The notes below the pieces were generated by a model, which did no database searches, had not been told where the DNA came from, and saw only the letters and a list, made by a program, of their open reading frames with translations. From NCBI GenBank assembly GCA_029309925.1, contig JARKND010000001.1, forward strand, positions 434,001 to 498,000: DNA of 64,000 nucleotides. Direction: 5' to 3'. Below, in pieces: positions 51,514 to 60,374 of the stretch. The position numbers and the translations under genes are program-made. How positions within the stretch are numbered: position 1 is the first letter of the stretch; the number at the start of each line of letters is the position of its first letter. This DNA comes from Fulvivirgaceae bacterium JP3-4. Lineage in GTDB: Bacteria > Bacteroidota > Bacteroidia > Cytophagales > Cyclobacteriaceae.

Positions 51514-54220
51514 CCATTTCTTCTTTTTCCACCGGCAACGAAATTTCAAAGCGCGTTCCAGTACCCGGAGTCGATTCAACTTTCACCTTCCCGTGGAGTA
51601 CATCAACCTGAGCTTTGATGAGGTAGAGTCCAAGCCCACGGCCCTCAACGTGTGAATGGAATCGTGTGTAAAGACGGAAAAGTTTATCGCGATGCTGCGT
51701 AGTATCAAACCCGAGGCCGTTGTCCGAAATTTCTATCACGGCTTTCCCATCTGCAAGACGACTAGCGGCACGGATCATCAACCTTCTGTCCGGTGAGCGG
51801 AACTTGATCGCGTTGCTCAGCAAATTATAAAAAATGCTTTGGATCATCGGCCGCACAGTTACCAGTTCTGGCAGCTCGTCAAAATCTGATACGATTTTCT
51901 CCTGCCCTGTAAGACTGTCTTGGAGAAGGCTAAGACTTTGTTTCCACTCCGCTTGCAGATTTACTGGCTCGCGGAAGCGGTGGGGTTCGTTACGCAGTTC
52001 AAGTATTGCAGACAAATCTTTTATGATGGTATCGAGATCCGCAGCCGTTTTTGAGATGAGTGTGATCCACTGTTTCGCCTGCGTGAGGTCAGTTTCATTT
52101 TGCGTAAGCATTGACAATCCCAACACCCTGGCTACCGGCCCGCGCAGGTTATGAGAAACGGTGTAAGAGAATTGAAGTAATTCGTTGTTGTGCTTCACAA
52201 GTTCTTCATTGGTCTTGCGTAGCTCAATCGTTTTTTCCGCTATTAACCGTTCGAGATCCCGGTTCATGTCTGTAATGCTGCGGTTGCGTGATGCAAGTTC
52301 ATTGGCTTGCGCCTGGATTTCTTCATTCTGTTCTGATACTTCGAAATACAACCTGTTGAGTTCCTGGTTTACTTCCTGTAGCGTGGTGGACTGCGCTTCG
52401 ATTCGTTTGTTCTTTTCCAGGATCGTAGTGTTGAGCGTTTTGATCCTCGCATAAAAGCGGTTGTAGATCACAAGCATCGTAGCGAGCAAACCTATCCCCG
52501 CAAGACCTGCGATGATCAGAATGTACTGCTGCCGGATCCGCGACTGTTGCAACGAGATTTTGTCTTCCGCAAGCTGTTTATCTTTTTGCAACACTTCGAT
52601 GTTTCGGTCGCGTTCCTGTATCTCCTGGATTTTTTCAAGGTTAACGAAACGTCTCGCCAGGTCTTTCCGGTGAAGAGAGTCTTTGAGCTGACTCGCCTTC
52701 TCAGAATACGTCAGTGATTCTTTGTAGCGTCCCTGTGCTGCGAAAAGATCTCTGCGGGTATGATAATTTAAGATCAGAATTTCGTTTGCGTGGATGATTG
52801 AACAGTACTCCTCAGACCGTTGCAGGTATTTTTCGGCATTGGCATAATCTCCGAGTTTGAAATAGATTTCTCCGATACCCCAGTTTGACCATGCCTTTCC
52901 GTATATGTAATCTACCTGATCTGCGAGCGCAATACTTTCCTGGTAGAGTTTCAATGCTTTGTGGTAGTTTGAAAGCTTTGCCTCGAGGGTCCCGAGGTTC
53001 ATAAACGTTTCACTTAAGCCATGAATATTACCGGCCCTTTGATAGATTACCTTGACCGAGTCAAGGCAACGTCTTGCATTTTGATATTGCCCCAGATCTG
53101 TCAGGACCACGCCTTTAAGCGTGAGCGTGCTCGTCAGATCACCAATCAATAATTTTTTCGGCTTTGAGTAAAGACTTTCGTCTGCCAGTCTCAGCGCCTG
53201 GTCCAGGTCCCCCAGGTGAAAATTTACCCACCCAATTCGCGTGCGGATGATATACGTTTCTGTTTCGAAACCTTTGGACTGACTTAGGCGAAGCGCTTCA
53301 TAATAGTTATTCAGTGCCAGCTCATAGTCGCCACGGTCGGAAAAAATTTTTCCAAGATCGGTTAGTAGTGTGATGTACTTGCGAAAAAGTTCGAGTCTGA
53401 AATAATAGGAGCGCGCGGAATCAAACAGCACCATTGCTTCGTCAAACTTTCCTCTTTGGAAAAGCAACAGTGCGCGGATGTGTTTGAGATCATTGCGATT
53501 TTCCAGGTCATCCGGATAATCGGCAAGGATAGATTCCGCTTCGTCCAGCAGCGCTTCAGCGCCCGCGATATCACCGGTTTTCAATTTGAGGGTCGCCTGC
53601 ACACCTAACGCATCGACAAGCCAGGTTTTGTCGGGAAGTTTTCTGCGGATCTCTATCGCCTTTTCAAGGTAATACTGTTGAGAGTCCTGCTGAAACAGCT
53701 GACCATACATTGCACTCATGTTGCGGTATACCTTTGAAAGCGATTCTGGATTCTTACCATCGCTGAAAGCAACGAGCGCCTTTCGAAAATAGAAAGATGC
53801 TGAATCTGTGTTCACTTCTTCAAGCGCACAAATTCCGAGTTGCAAAAGTGTGTAGCTGGTATTAGCTGAGTCACCGACTCGCCTTGAAATCCGCAGTCCC
53901 TTGTGAAGGTGTTTGTGCGCGTTTTCAAACCGACCAGACATATATTCAAATACACCGCGATAAGTATAGGCAACACCCTCGCCTTTTTCGTAGCCAATTG
54001 ACCTCGCCAGTTCAATTGCTTCATCGTTGTAGCGAGCCACCTTCGCGTTGTCAACGGAAATGTATTCATATGTCAGTTGATTCAGTATATCGACACGGGC
54101 TTCACCTTTGGCAGACGGAAGTTTTTTCTCAAGGCTCTCGGCCACGGAACCCTGCGTGAAAGCAAGGAGCGGTAACAATGCGCAAAGCATTGTAATAACA
54201 AGCCTCAGGTGGAAAGTCAT
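51503..54220 (-). CDS. TPR-containing sensor histidine kinase
   Basis: The 905-residue protein has a signal peptide (LVITMLCALLPLLAFTQ), about ten TPR motifs in the periplasmic part (residues 30-530) and one membrane helix (ILIIAGLAGIGLLATMLVI near residues 568-586). A coiled coil, HisKA with H690 in TVSHNLRGPVARVLG, and a HATPase domain with NLLSNAIKFRS, DNGLGF and GRGLGLYLIK follow. The His is followed by Asn, as in the receiver-kinases of this window. TPR-kinases of this form are common in Bacteroidota and lack a known ligand. It has no receiver of its own; the convergent receiver gene at 51151 is a candidate partner. Confidence 0.93.
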   Translation of the reverse strand: MTFHLRLVITMLCALLPLLAFTQGSVAESLEKKLPSAKGEARVDILNQLTYEYISVDNAKVARYNDEAIELARSIGYEKGEGVAYTYRGVFEYMSGRFENAHKHLHKGLRISRRVGDSANTSYTLLQLGICALEEVNTDSASFYFRKALVAFSDGKNPESLSKVYRNMSAMYGQLFQQDSQQYYLEKAIEIRRKLPDKTWLVDALGVQATLKLKTGDIAGAEALLDEAESILADYPDDLENRNDLKHIRALLLFQRGKFDEAMVLFDSARSYYFRLELFRKYITLLTDLGKIFSDRGDYELALNNYYEALRLSQSKGFETETYIIRTRIGWVNFHLGDLDQALRLADESLYSKPKKLLIGDLTSTLTLKGVVLTDLGQYQNARRCLDSVKVIYQRAGNIHGLSETFMNLGTLEAKLSNYHKALKLYQESIALADQVDYIYGKAWSNWGIGEIYFKLGDYANAEKYLQRSEEYCSIIHANEILILNYHTRRDLFAAQGRYKESLTYSEKASQLKDSLHRKDLARRFVNLEKIQEIQERDRNIEVLQKDKQLAEDKISLQQSRIRQQYILIIAGLAGIGLLATMLVIYNRFYARIKTLNTTILEKNKRIEAQSTTLQEVNQELNRLYFEVSEQNEEIQAQANELASRNRSITDMNRDLERLIAEKTIELRKTNEELVKHNNELLQFSYTVSHNLRGPVARVLGLSMLTQNETDLTQAKQWITLISKTAADLDTIIKDLSAILELRNEPHRFREPVNLQAEWKQSLSLLQDSLTGQEKIVSDFDELPELVTVRPMIQSIFYNLLSNAIKFRSPDRRLMIRAASRLADGKAVIEISDNGLGFDTTQHRDKLFRLYTRFHSHVEGRGLGLYLIKAQVDVLHGKVKVESTPGTGTRFEISLPVEKEEMAKV

Positions 54221-54424
54221 CGCGTGGGGATATACGCAAAGTTAGCGCGATTTACGGAGGAACAAACCGACCAGAAAGTAAATATTTCATGTAAGATAAA
54301 CGCGCATCCGGTGAAATCAACAGACGCAAAAGCCGTGTTTACGTTTGCAATTCCATAACTACTGTAATTCCGCGATGTATGATTTCAACCGAATTGCAAG
54401 AGAGACTTGAATTACTAACAACTG

Positions 54425-54769
54425 TTATCGTTGACAAGCCTCTGCACAGGCTTCACATTCTTCTGCACAGGCGCGGCAGTGATCGTGGTTGTGCTTGCGG
54501 CATTCTTCTGCGCACATCATGCACATGGTTGAAACGAGTTTCAGGTAATCCTCTTCTATTTCACTTTCACGTTGCACCATCCGCGATCCAAGCATGCAGA
54601 TGTCTGCGCAGTCACGGGTAAGTTCAATACAACGTGCGAGCAATGTGATATTGTCTTCGTTGAGGCATGCGGTTTCGCAGCTTTCACAAGCGATTGCACA
54701 ATTGATAAGTTTTAGTTGAAGTTCGCTGGTTGAAAATGTTTTTGTTGCTGTTTCAGAAGTGATAGCCAT
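54425..54769 (-). CDS. Four-helix-bundle copper-binding protein (DUF326/Csp-like)
   Basis: The 114-residue protein contains 15 Cys, arranged in CxxxC and CxxC pairs along predicted helices (CAIACESCETAC, CADICMLG, CMMCAEEC, CRACAEECEACAEAC), together with His residues (KHNHDH). This is the pattern of the DUF326 family that includes bacterial copper storage proteins (Csp), which hold many Cu(I) ions inside a four-helix bundle. No signal peptide is visible, so it is a cytosolic type, like Csp3. It would buffer excess copper. No copper regulator or exporter is next to it. Confidence 0.85.
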   Translation of the reverse strand: MAITSETATKTFSTSELQLKLINCAIACESCETACLNEDNITLLARCIELTRDCADICMLGSRMVQRESEIEEDYLKLVSTMCMMCAEECRKHNHDHCRACAEECEACAEACQR

Positions 54770-54934
54770 ACATATTGGTTTGAAAAAAAAACAAAATATT
54801 TATGCCGCTACGCGTGATCGGATTACGTGTAGAAAATTACACGATGGAAACGGCCATAAGTGTAATGGTAAACGAGAATCATATATGAGGGGAAGGCACG
54901 GCTTTTGGCTGTTTGCTTTGTAAAATGTAATACT

Positions 54935-55438
54935 ATGTCGAAGAGAATTCATATCATCCTTTTTGCCTTTGCATGTGCATGCACCTCCTACGAGGCAAGT
55001 GCTCAACGCGAAGACAATGCGCAGGGACAGGACAAAAAGAAATATTCTGTAAAGGATAAAAGCGATGTGCCCGTTAACAATGAAACCCCGGTGAAGAATA
55101 TCGAGAAGGTTGTGGGGGTTTGGGAAGTCACCGCGATTTACAAGGGCGCAAAAAATATCACGAACACAGATACGGTTGGTTTGAACAGGTCGTTCGAATT
55201 CACGCGCGAAAATAAATATATCAGCTACTCGGATCGCGAGCAGATTGACAGCGGCACGTTCAAGCTGAATGAAGTGCAAAATGTGATTTATCTTGAAAGC
55301 GCGTCCGGCAATGATGTTGTTGAATATAAGCTTAGGTTTGACGAGAACACAATGACGCTCCAACCTTCAGAAAGCGCTGACGCAAATGCACAACGCTTCC
55401 GGTATGTGTATACAAAGAAGTCGGAGAGCGATAATTAA
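54935..55438 (+). CDS. Exported hypothetical protein (lipocalin-like pattern)
   Basis: The 167-residue protein has a signal peptide (IHIILFAFACACTSYEASAQ). After a Lys/Asp-rich linker (GQDKKKYSVKDKSDVPVNN), a beta-rich region begins with VGVWEVTAIYKGAKN and continues with FEFTRENKYISYSDR, GTFKLNEVQNVIYL and FDENTMTLQP. This start (G-x-W-x-V) and strand order fit the lipocalin-like calycin proteins of Bacteroidota. Its function is unknown. The ATG at 54935 is used because the signal peptide starts there. A terminator follows the stop. Confidence 0.6.
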   Translation: MSKRIHIILFAFACACTSYEASAQREDNAQGQDKKKYSVKDKSDVPVNNETPVKNIEKVVGVWEVTAIYKGAKNITNTDTVGLNRSFEFTRENKYISYSDREQIDSGTFKLNEVQNVIYLESASGNDVVEYKLRFDENTMTLQPSESADANAQRFRYVYTKKSESDN

Positions 55439-55459
55439 GGGAAAGAGTGCTGTACTTTC

Positions 55460-55490
55460 AAAGGGTCTACTTAGCGTGGGCCCTTTTTTC
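55460..55490 (+). terminator. Rho-independent terminator after the lipocalin-like gene
   Basis: AAAGGGTC (55460-55467) pairs with GGCCCTTT (55479-55486, one G-T pair) around an 11-base loop, and a T-run follows. It overlaps the stop codon of the minus-strand deacetylase gene. Confidence 0.8.
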
Positions 55491-56462
55491 TTTTACTTCG
55501 CGCCACGTGGTAAGGATAATCTTTTCACGCTCGAGAAACTTCTTGAAGGCCGGGTCCATCATTGCCAGCAAATCACCTTTCCGGGTCTTTCCTGAATCGC
55601 TTATTTTCGGAAATACGTCAGATGTCTGCGTACAGTGCATGATCACCATCGTCAACCCTGGCTTCAGTTCGCTGATCGTGCGGATGTAATTCTCCGTAGC
55701 AATCTTCTGAAGCTCGGCATCTGAGAATTTCTGGTTTTCCTTATAATCAAAACCATAGCTGACATTGTGCAGATCATCTAAGACCGGTAGGCCTGCGTTC
55801 CATAACATCTGACCGGTTTGGGCTAATTGGGCCCGTAGCTCGGGAGTTGCGTTGAGCTGTTTGGCTATCGCTGTATTATGTCCTCCGGGAAACATAACGG
55901 GAATCTTGTTTTCGATTCCAACTTTAAGGTATCGCTGCATGAATTCGGGTGTAGCGAACAAGGTACCCATGTGCGAGTCGAGGTGGGTAGGCTCAAAACC
56001 GGCTTCACGCGCCCGTTCAAGCTGGGCACGAATCTCCATTTCCACTTCATCCGCGGAAGCGTTCTTCACCACCTCTTCAACCGATGGCCACAGCGCACCT
56101 TCCTTGTCAACAAGTCCGGGCACGGCAGGTTTACCCTTGAGCGGCCCCCAACGGTACTCCTTCCACTCGGAAGTTAAGGTCAGATGAAGACCTGCATCTG
56201 TCTCCGGGTGACTTTTCAAATAGTGCAGGAATCCCGGGACCCATGGGCAAGGCATCATCACGCTCAGGGAATTTGCAACGCCTTTTTCGATTGCGTTGAT
56301 CGCGCCTTCGTTTGAATCCCACGACATGCCAACATCATCAACGTGAAGGATCAGCACCTTGGCTCCTTTTGGAAAACCAAGCTTTTCGGCATAGGTCTGT
56401 TCCTGGGCGAACGAATGGAAACAGAACAGGATGAAAATACCTGAAAGGAAAAATTTATTCAT
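55467..56462 (-). CDS. YdjC/ChbG-family polysaccharide deacetylase-like protein
   Basis: The 331-residue protein has a signal peptide (LSGIFILFCFHSFAQ) and the YdjC/ChbG/HpnK deacetylase motifs: ILHVDDVGMS (catalytic Asp pair), AGLHLTLTSEW, EPTHLDSHMGTLF (metal His) and MVIMHCTQ near the end. The extra export signal distinguishes it from cytoplasmic ChbG. It probably removes acetyl groups from amino sugars of extracytoplasmic glycans. Its stop lies in the shared terminator with the convergent gene. It is 3 bases downstream of the unknown gene at 56466, so the two form one operon. Confidence 0.87.
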   Translation of the reverse strand: MNKFFLSGIFILFCFHSFAQEQTYAEKLGFPKGAKVLILHVDDVGMSWDSNEGAINAIEKGVANSLSVMMPCPWVPGFLHYLKSHPETDAGLHLTLTSEWKEYRWGPLKGKPAVPGLVDKEGALWPSVEEVVKNASADEVEMEIRAQLERAREAGFEPTHLDSHMGTLFATPEFMQRYLKVGIENKIPVMFPGGHNTAIAKQLNATPELRAQLAQTGQMLWNAGLPVLDDLHNVSYGFDYKENQKFSDAELQKIATENYIRTISELKPGLTMVIMHCTQTSDVFPKISDSGKTRKGDLLAMMDPAFKKFLEREKIILTTWREVKEKRAHAK

Positions 56463-56465
56463 AGT

Positions 56466-57236
56466 TTATTGAGTGACTTTGCTGCCAGGACGCATTTCAT
56501 AAATATTGCGAAGCACAAGCGCGTCAATCGTTTGGCCATCAGCCGACTGATGATCTACAACATAGCCGAGACCGCGAACGTATATGCCTTCAAACTTTTC
56601 CTTTGCCAGCGAGAAGTATTTTGACCTCGCCTTCGCGAACATGCCACGGTCAGACAGCGCCCATGTTTCCCGTGTATTCATTTCAAAAAATTCGGATGTG
56701 TCATTCACAAAAGTAATATAGCCTTCGACCGTGAACGCTTTTGAGCGCCTGATAAGTGAATAGCGTTCAGAACCGATTTCATTGAAGTTCCGGTCAATAC
56801 GCACAAGTCTGTTGCCCTTTGTTTTAAAGTAAAGATCAGTGGTGCGCTCCTTTTCCTTGAACATCCGTTTCGCCTGGTCGGGAGTCAGGTGACCGAAGAA
56901 CCTGGGTTGGTTGATGCGGCTGTCATGAAGCTTAATGATCACTTCGTCAGGCGATGGCCCCATCAGCGTTGTGTATGTGCTTTGACTGCTGCGCCCCATC
57001 ATGTACACGTTGTTCTCCGCACTCCACTCGTTCAGCTTGTAATTTGCGTCCAGTCCGGGCGATCCTCTTTCCAACGAAAGTTCAATGGTGATCTCTTCTC
57101 CGGATTCGAGCTCGACAATTCCTTCATAGAGGATCCACTCAGGCTCGCCTTCGTAGAGTGCAGGAAGAACAGCTTCCTTATTTTCGGCCTCACAGCAAAA
57201 AAGAAAAAGGAGAAAGGCAGGATAGATTTTTTTCAT
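56466..57236 (-). CDS. Hypothetical lipoprotein (256 aa)
   Basis: The N-terminus MKKIYPAFLLFLFCCEAEN has a lipoprotein-like signal ending in two Cys. The mature part is beta-rich with charged and aromatic residues (EWILYEGIVELESGEEITIELSL, IIKLHDSRINQPRFFGHLT, YVVDHQSADGQTIDALVL). I do not recognise a family. It is co-transcribed with the YdjC-type deacetylase (3-base gap) and 62 bases from the nuclease gene upstream. It is probably anchored in the outer or inner membrane on the periplasmic side. Confidence 0.55.
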   Translation of the reverse strand: MKKIYPAFLLFLFCCEAENKEAVLPALYEGEPEWILYEGIVELESGEEITIELSLERGSPGLDANYKLNEWSAENNVYMMGRSSQSTYTTLMGPSPDEVIIKLHDSRINQPRFFGHLTPDQAKRMFKEKERTTDLYFKTKGNRLVRIDRNFNEIGSERYSLIRRSKAFTVEGYITFVNDTSEFFEMNTRETWALSDRGMFAKARSKYFSLAKEKFEGIYVRGLGYVVDHQSADGQTIDALVLRNIYEMRPGSKVTQ

Positions 57237-57298
57237 AAGGTCTTTTGGATTGAGAGGTTATCCAATCTAAGAAAAAAAGACCTTATGTGCCAGATCAG

Positions 57299-58066
57299 CT
57301 ATTTGCCATAGATATCATTGAGCACTCCGGCAAGCCTGACACCCGCCTGAAGCAGGCGGTGACGGATGATATGGTAATAAAGATAGGAGTAGCGGTAGCC
57401 AAGTCTCCCGTTGCCAGTATCGTAAACCTGCTCAGCGTATGACTGACTTTCCTTCGCCCAGTCCATCACCCCCGCAGCCTGCCAGGCTTTCAGTTCATTT
57501 TCTGTGGGATTGTTAAGTGATTCAGCAAGTTCTGTATAACTCAGTTTTGTGTCGTCAATGATATCGCTGTCCCACACGCGGTGGAGGTTGCTGTCAGCAC
57601 GGAACCACATCACCTTCACGTCATTTCCACCTTTGTCGTTTTTGCCGCCCACATGCAATGGCTGATGAATATCACCAATGAGGTGAATGAGGATCCTAAT
57701 GCGCTGGACCTGCTCGGCCTCATTAAGTTTTTTCGATTTCAGTTCGGTGATGATCCGGTTCAGTGTCTGAATGATGTCACCATTTTTATTTTTTTCAGTC
57801 TGCTCATAGGTCTGGCCGTAAGGGATGGTGACCCAATGCCAGTCTGACATATAATCGAAGGTTGAATCGGATTTGATCTCATCCATCCATGTGCTTGCCA
57901 TGGCCAGTGACTGACCTTTGAGTAATTGTTCAAGCGCTTTTCGGGCTTTCTTGTTCAGGTATTTGTTTGCTACATGACCGGTTACACGATGACCTGTGGC
58001 GCCCCAGCCGAAGCTGTTCAAAGAGAAGGCAACAACAAGGAGGATGGTAGAAAGAACTTTTTTCAT
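57299..58066 (-). CDS. S1/P1 nuclease (secreted, zinc-dependent)
   Basis: The 255-residue protein has a signal peptide ending SLNSFG, so that the mature protein begins with Trp (WGATGHRVTGHVA), as required for the first zinc ligand of P1-type nucleases. Further ligands are seen in ASTWMDEIKSD, DWHWVTIP, IHLIGDIHQPLHVGGKNDKGGNDVKV and NLHRVWDSDII, which give the Trp, His and Asp set for three zinc ions. These enzymes degrade single-stranded DNA and RNA and 3'-phosphates, and are exported for nutrient or phosphate acquisition. It is complete and of family length. Confidence 0.93.
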   Translation of the reverse strand: MKKVLSTILLVVAFSLNSFGWGATGHRVTGHVANKYLNKKARKALEQLLKGQSLAMASTWMDEIKSDSTFDYMSDWHWVTIPYGQTYEQTEKNKNGDIIQTLNRIITELKSKKLNEAEQVQRIRILIHLIGDIHQPLHVGGKNDKGGNDVKVMWFRADSNLHRVWDSDIIDDTKLSYTELAESLNNPTENELKAWQAAGVMDWAKESQSYAEQVYDTGNGRLGYRYSYLYYHIIRHRLLQAGVRLAGVLNDIYGK

Positions 58067-58174
58067 AGCAAAGTATCAAATGAGGCTTCAATATCCAGAT
58101 TTTTGATGCAATGCGGAATTGTTAACACATTAATTTAAGTTTATATTTATCAGAATTCCTTCCGAACACCCTGC

Positions 58175-58888
58175 ATGAAAAAAGAGCTTGCGCTGAGCTT
58201 CGACATACTGGCTCAACCGGACGAGGTCACCTGTGGACCGACTTCCCTGCAGGCACTGTATCGCTACTACAAGGACGACATTGCCATCAAGCAAGTTATC
58301 AGGGAAGTAAAAAGCCTGAAGAATGGCGGGACGCTTGCCGTGATGCTTGGCAACCATGCGCTAAAACGCGGATACAAAGCCAAGATCTACACTTACAATC
58401 TCAATATCTTCGATCCGACCTGGTTCAAACACCCTTCAAAAAAAATTGTTGGTTTCCTGAAGGAGCAAATGGAATTCAAGTATCGAAGGAAGAAATTGCA
58501 GGTGGCATCGCAGGCTTACATTAAGTTTCTCGAGTCAGGTGGCGATATCCGTTATGCAGACCTCGATGAAGACCTGATCAAAGGCTACCTGAAGAAATCA
58601 ATTCCGATTTTATGCGGGCTGAGTGCAACGTACCTCTACGGCACAGCACGCGAAATTCCTCAGTTCGACATCTATGACAGTATTAAAGGGGAACCCTCAG
58701 GTCACTTTGTGGTGATCACGGGTTATGATGAGGATAAGAACAGTGTTTCGATTGCAGACCCGATGGAACCGAATCCGTTGGGAAAGGGACATGTGTACAG
58801 TGTTCCGTTCGTTCGTTTGATCAACAGCATCATGCTCGGTATTCTTACCTACGATGCAAACTTGCTGATCATCGAGCCTAAAAAGTAA
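58175..58888 (+). CDS. C39-like cysteine peptidase (BtrH/papain-like fold)
   Basis: The 237-residue protein has the papain-like peptidase C39 triad: C20 in DEVTCGPTSLQALYRYY, H177 in GEPSGHFVVITGYDE, and D195 in SIADPMEPNPLG. There is no ABC transporter part and no signal peptide, so it is a free cytoplasmic enzyme. It is the first gene of a three-gene run followed by an ATP-grasp ligase (43-base gap) and a GCS2 ligase. Related peptidases are found beside amidoligases in other bacteria, where they are thought to process or recycle peptide products. Its substrate may be a leader peptide or the conjugate made by the ligases. Confidence 0.85.
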   Translation: MKKELALSFDILAQPDEVTCGPTSLQALYRYYKDDIAIKQVIREVKSLKNGGTLAVMLGNHALKRGYKAKIYTYNLNIFDPTWFKHPSKKIVGFLKEQMEFKYRRKKLQVASQAYIKFLESGGDIRYADLDEDLIKGYLKKSIPILCGLSATYLYGTAREIPQFDIYDSIKGEPSGHFVVITGYDEDKNSVSIADPMEPNPLGKGHVYSVPFVRLINSIMLGILTYDANLLIIEPKK

Positions 58889-58931
58889 GCGTTGGTTTGC
58901 CGTTTAAAAATATGGTATTAATGTTCAGCGA

Positions 58932-60374
58932 ATGCAGAAACTGATCATTGTCGAAAACCCGGATCACTGGCAATTCAATCTCTATGATGCAGAGGTTGTA
59001 ACTCCGGCTAAATACATTTCTGCAGAAACCTATCAGCAGTTCAAAGGCCTGAAGGTGATTAATCTCTGCAAGTCGTATCAATATCAAAGCCTCGGCTATT
59101 ATGTTTCACTTCTCGCTGAAGCACGCAGGCATAAAGTACTCCCGGGCATTTCTACCATTCAGGATCTGCGTTTCCCCTCAATCCTTCGAGAAGACTCTCA
59201 GGATTTTGACGACCTTATCCAAACCTCATTTAAAAATGAGAAACGCGACCGCGTGGAATTCGATATCTATTTCGGCACAACGCAGAACGAAGACCTCGAT
59301 AAACTGGCGAAACAACTTTTCCAGTACGTGCAGGCGCCATGCCTTTGTGCAACTTTTTCAAAAAAGAATAAGTGGGTGCTGCAGAGTATCAAACCATTAA
59401 GTCTTGGCGAAATTCCAGGTGAAGACAGAGAACTGCTGCGCACTTCCGTGGAGTCTTACCTTCAGCGGAAGCGCGATGTAAAGCCGGATAAGAAAAAATA
59501 TGACATGGCAATTCTTGTGAATCCGGAGGACAATAATCCGCCTTCGGACGAAAAGGCAATTCAAAAATTTATTAAGGCTGGCGATCAGGCCGGGTTCAAC
59601 GTGGAGGTGATTACGAAAAATGACTTTGGTGAATTGATACAGTATGACGCGTTGTTCATTCGTGAAACCACTTACGTCAATCATCACACTTTCCGTTTTG
59701 CTAAAAAAGCACAATCACTTGGCCTCATCGTGATAGATGATGCAGAGTCAATTCTGAAATGCACAAACAAAGTCTACCTGTACGAACTGCTCAACGCGAA
59801 CAAGATCCTCACGCCAAAATCGTATGTGATCAGCAAGGAGAATTATAAAAACCTTCCTGAGAAACTGAACTACCCTTTTATCCTCAAGCAGCCCGATGGG
59901 GCATTCAGCAAAGGTGTGTTCAAGATCAACAATTCGGAGGAATTCAAACAGGTATGCAATGCGATGTTTCAGAAATCTGAGCTTGTGATTGCGCAGGAAT
60001 TTTTGCCTACTCCATTCGACTGGAGGGTTGGCATTATCGATGGCCAGGTTCTTTTTGTTTGCAAGTACTACATGGCTGCGGAGCATTGGCAAATCGTGAA
60101 CTGGAATGGCAAGCAAATGCAAGACGGAGATGTGGAGTGTATACCGCCTGACCAGGCGCCATCAGGATTGCTGAAGACAGCGTTGAAGGCCACTGCGCTC
60201 ATTGGCAAAAGCCTGTATGGTGTCGATATGAAAGAAGTGGATGGAAAATTTTATGTGATCGAGATTAATGATAATCCCAACATCGACTCAGGAATTGAGG
60301 ACAAGATCCTCAGAGAAAAATTGTATTCGACCATAATGGATGTTTTCCTCAACAAGATAAAAGCTGATAAATGA
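58932..60374 (+). CDS. RimK-like ATP-grasp ligase with N-terminal RLAN-type domain
   Basis: The 480-residue protein has an N-terminal domain of about 190 residues (IIVENPDHWQFNLYDAEVVT, NLCKSYQYQSLGYYVSLLAE) that fits the RimK-like ATP-grasp N-terminal (RLAN) domain. It is followed by the ATP-grasp fold, with ILKQPDGAFSKGVFKI (ATP-binding loop), QEFLPTPFDWRVGIIDG and a metal site E444-I-N-D-N-P449 in FYVIEINDNPNIDSG. RimK relatives add amino acids (often Glu) to peptides or small acids. It is cytoplasmic. The next gene starts inside its stop (ATGA), so both ligases are made together and probably act in sequence. Confidence 0.92.
   Translation: MQKLIIVENPDHWQFNLYDAEVVTPAKYISAETYQQFKGLKVINLCKSYQYQSLGYYVSLLAEARRHKVLPGISTIQDLRFPSILREDSQDFDDLIQTSFKNEKRDRVEFDIYFGTTQNEDLDKLAKQLFQYVQAPCLCATFSKKNKWVLQSIKPLSLGEIPGEDRELLRTSVESYLQRKRDVKPDKKKYDMAILVNPEDNNPPSDEKAIQKFIKAGDQAGFNVEVITKNDFGELIQYDALFIRETTYVNHHTFRFAKKAQSLGLIVIDDAESILKCTNKVYLYELLNANKILTPKSYVISKENYKNLPEKLNYPFILKQPDGAFSKGVFKINNSEEFKQVCNAMFQKSELVIAQEFLPTPFDWRVGIIDGQVLFVCKYYMAAEHWQIVNWNGKQMQDGDVECIPPDQAPSGLLKTALKATALIGKSLYGVDMKEVDGKFYVIEINDNPNIDSGIEDKILREKLYSTIMDVFLNKIKADK

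Noticed and set aside
54800-55363. A 187-residue frame on the minus strand
   Set aside because: It is antisense to the exported protein at 54935, whose signal peptide and beta-strand pattern are convincing, and its own translation shows no domain or signal.
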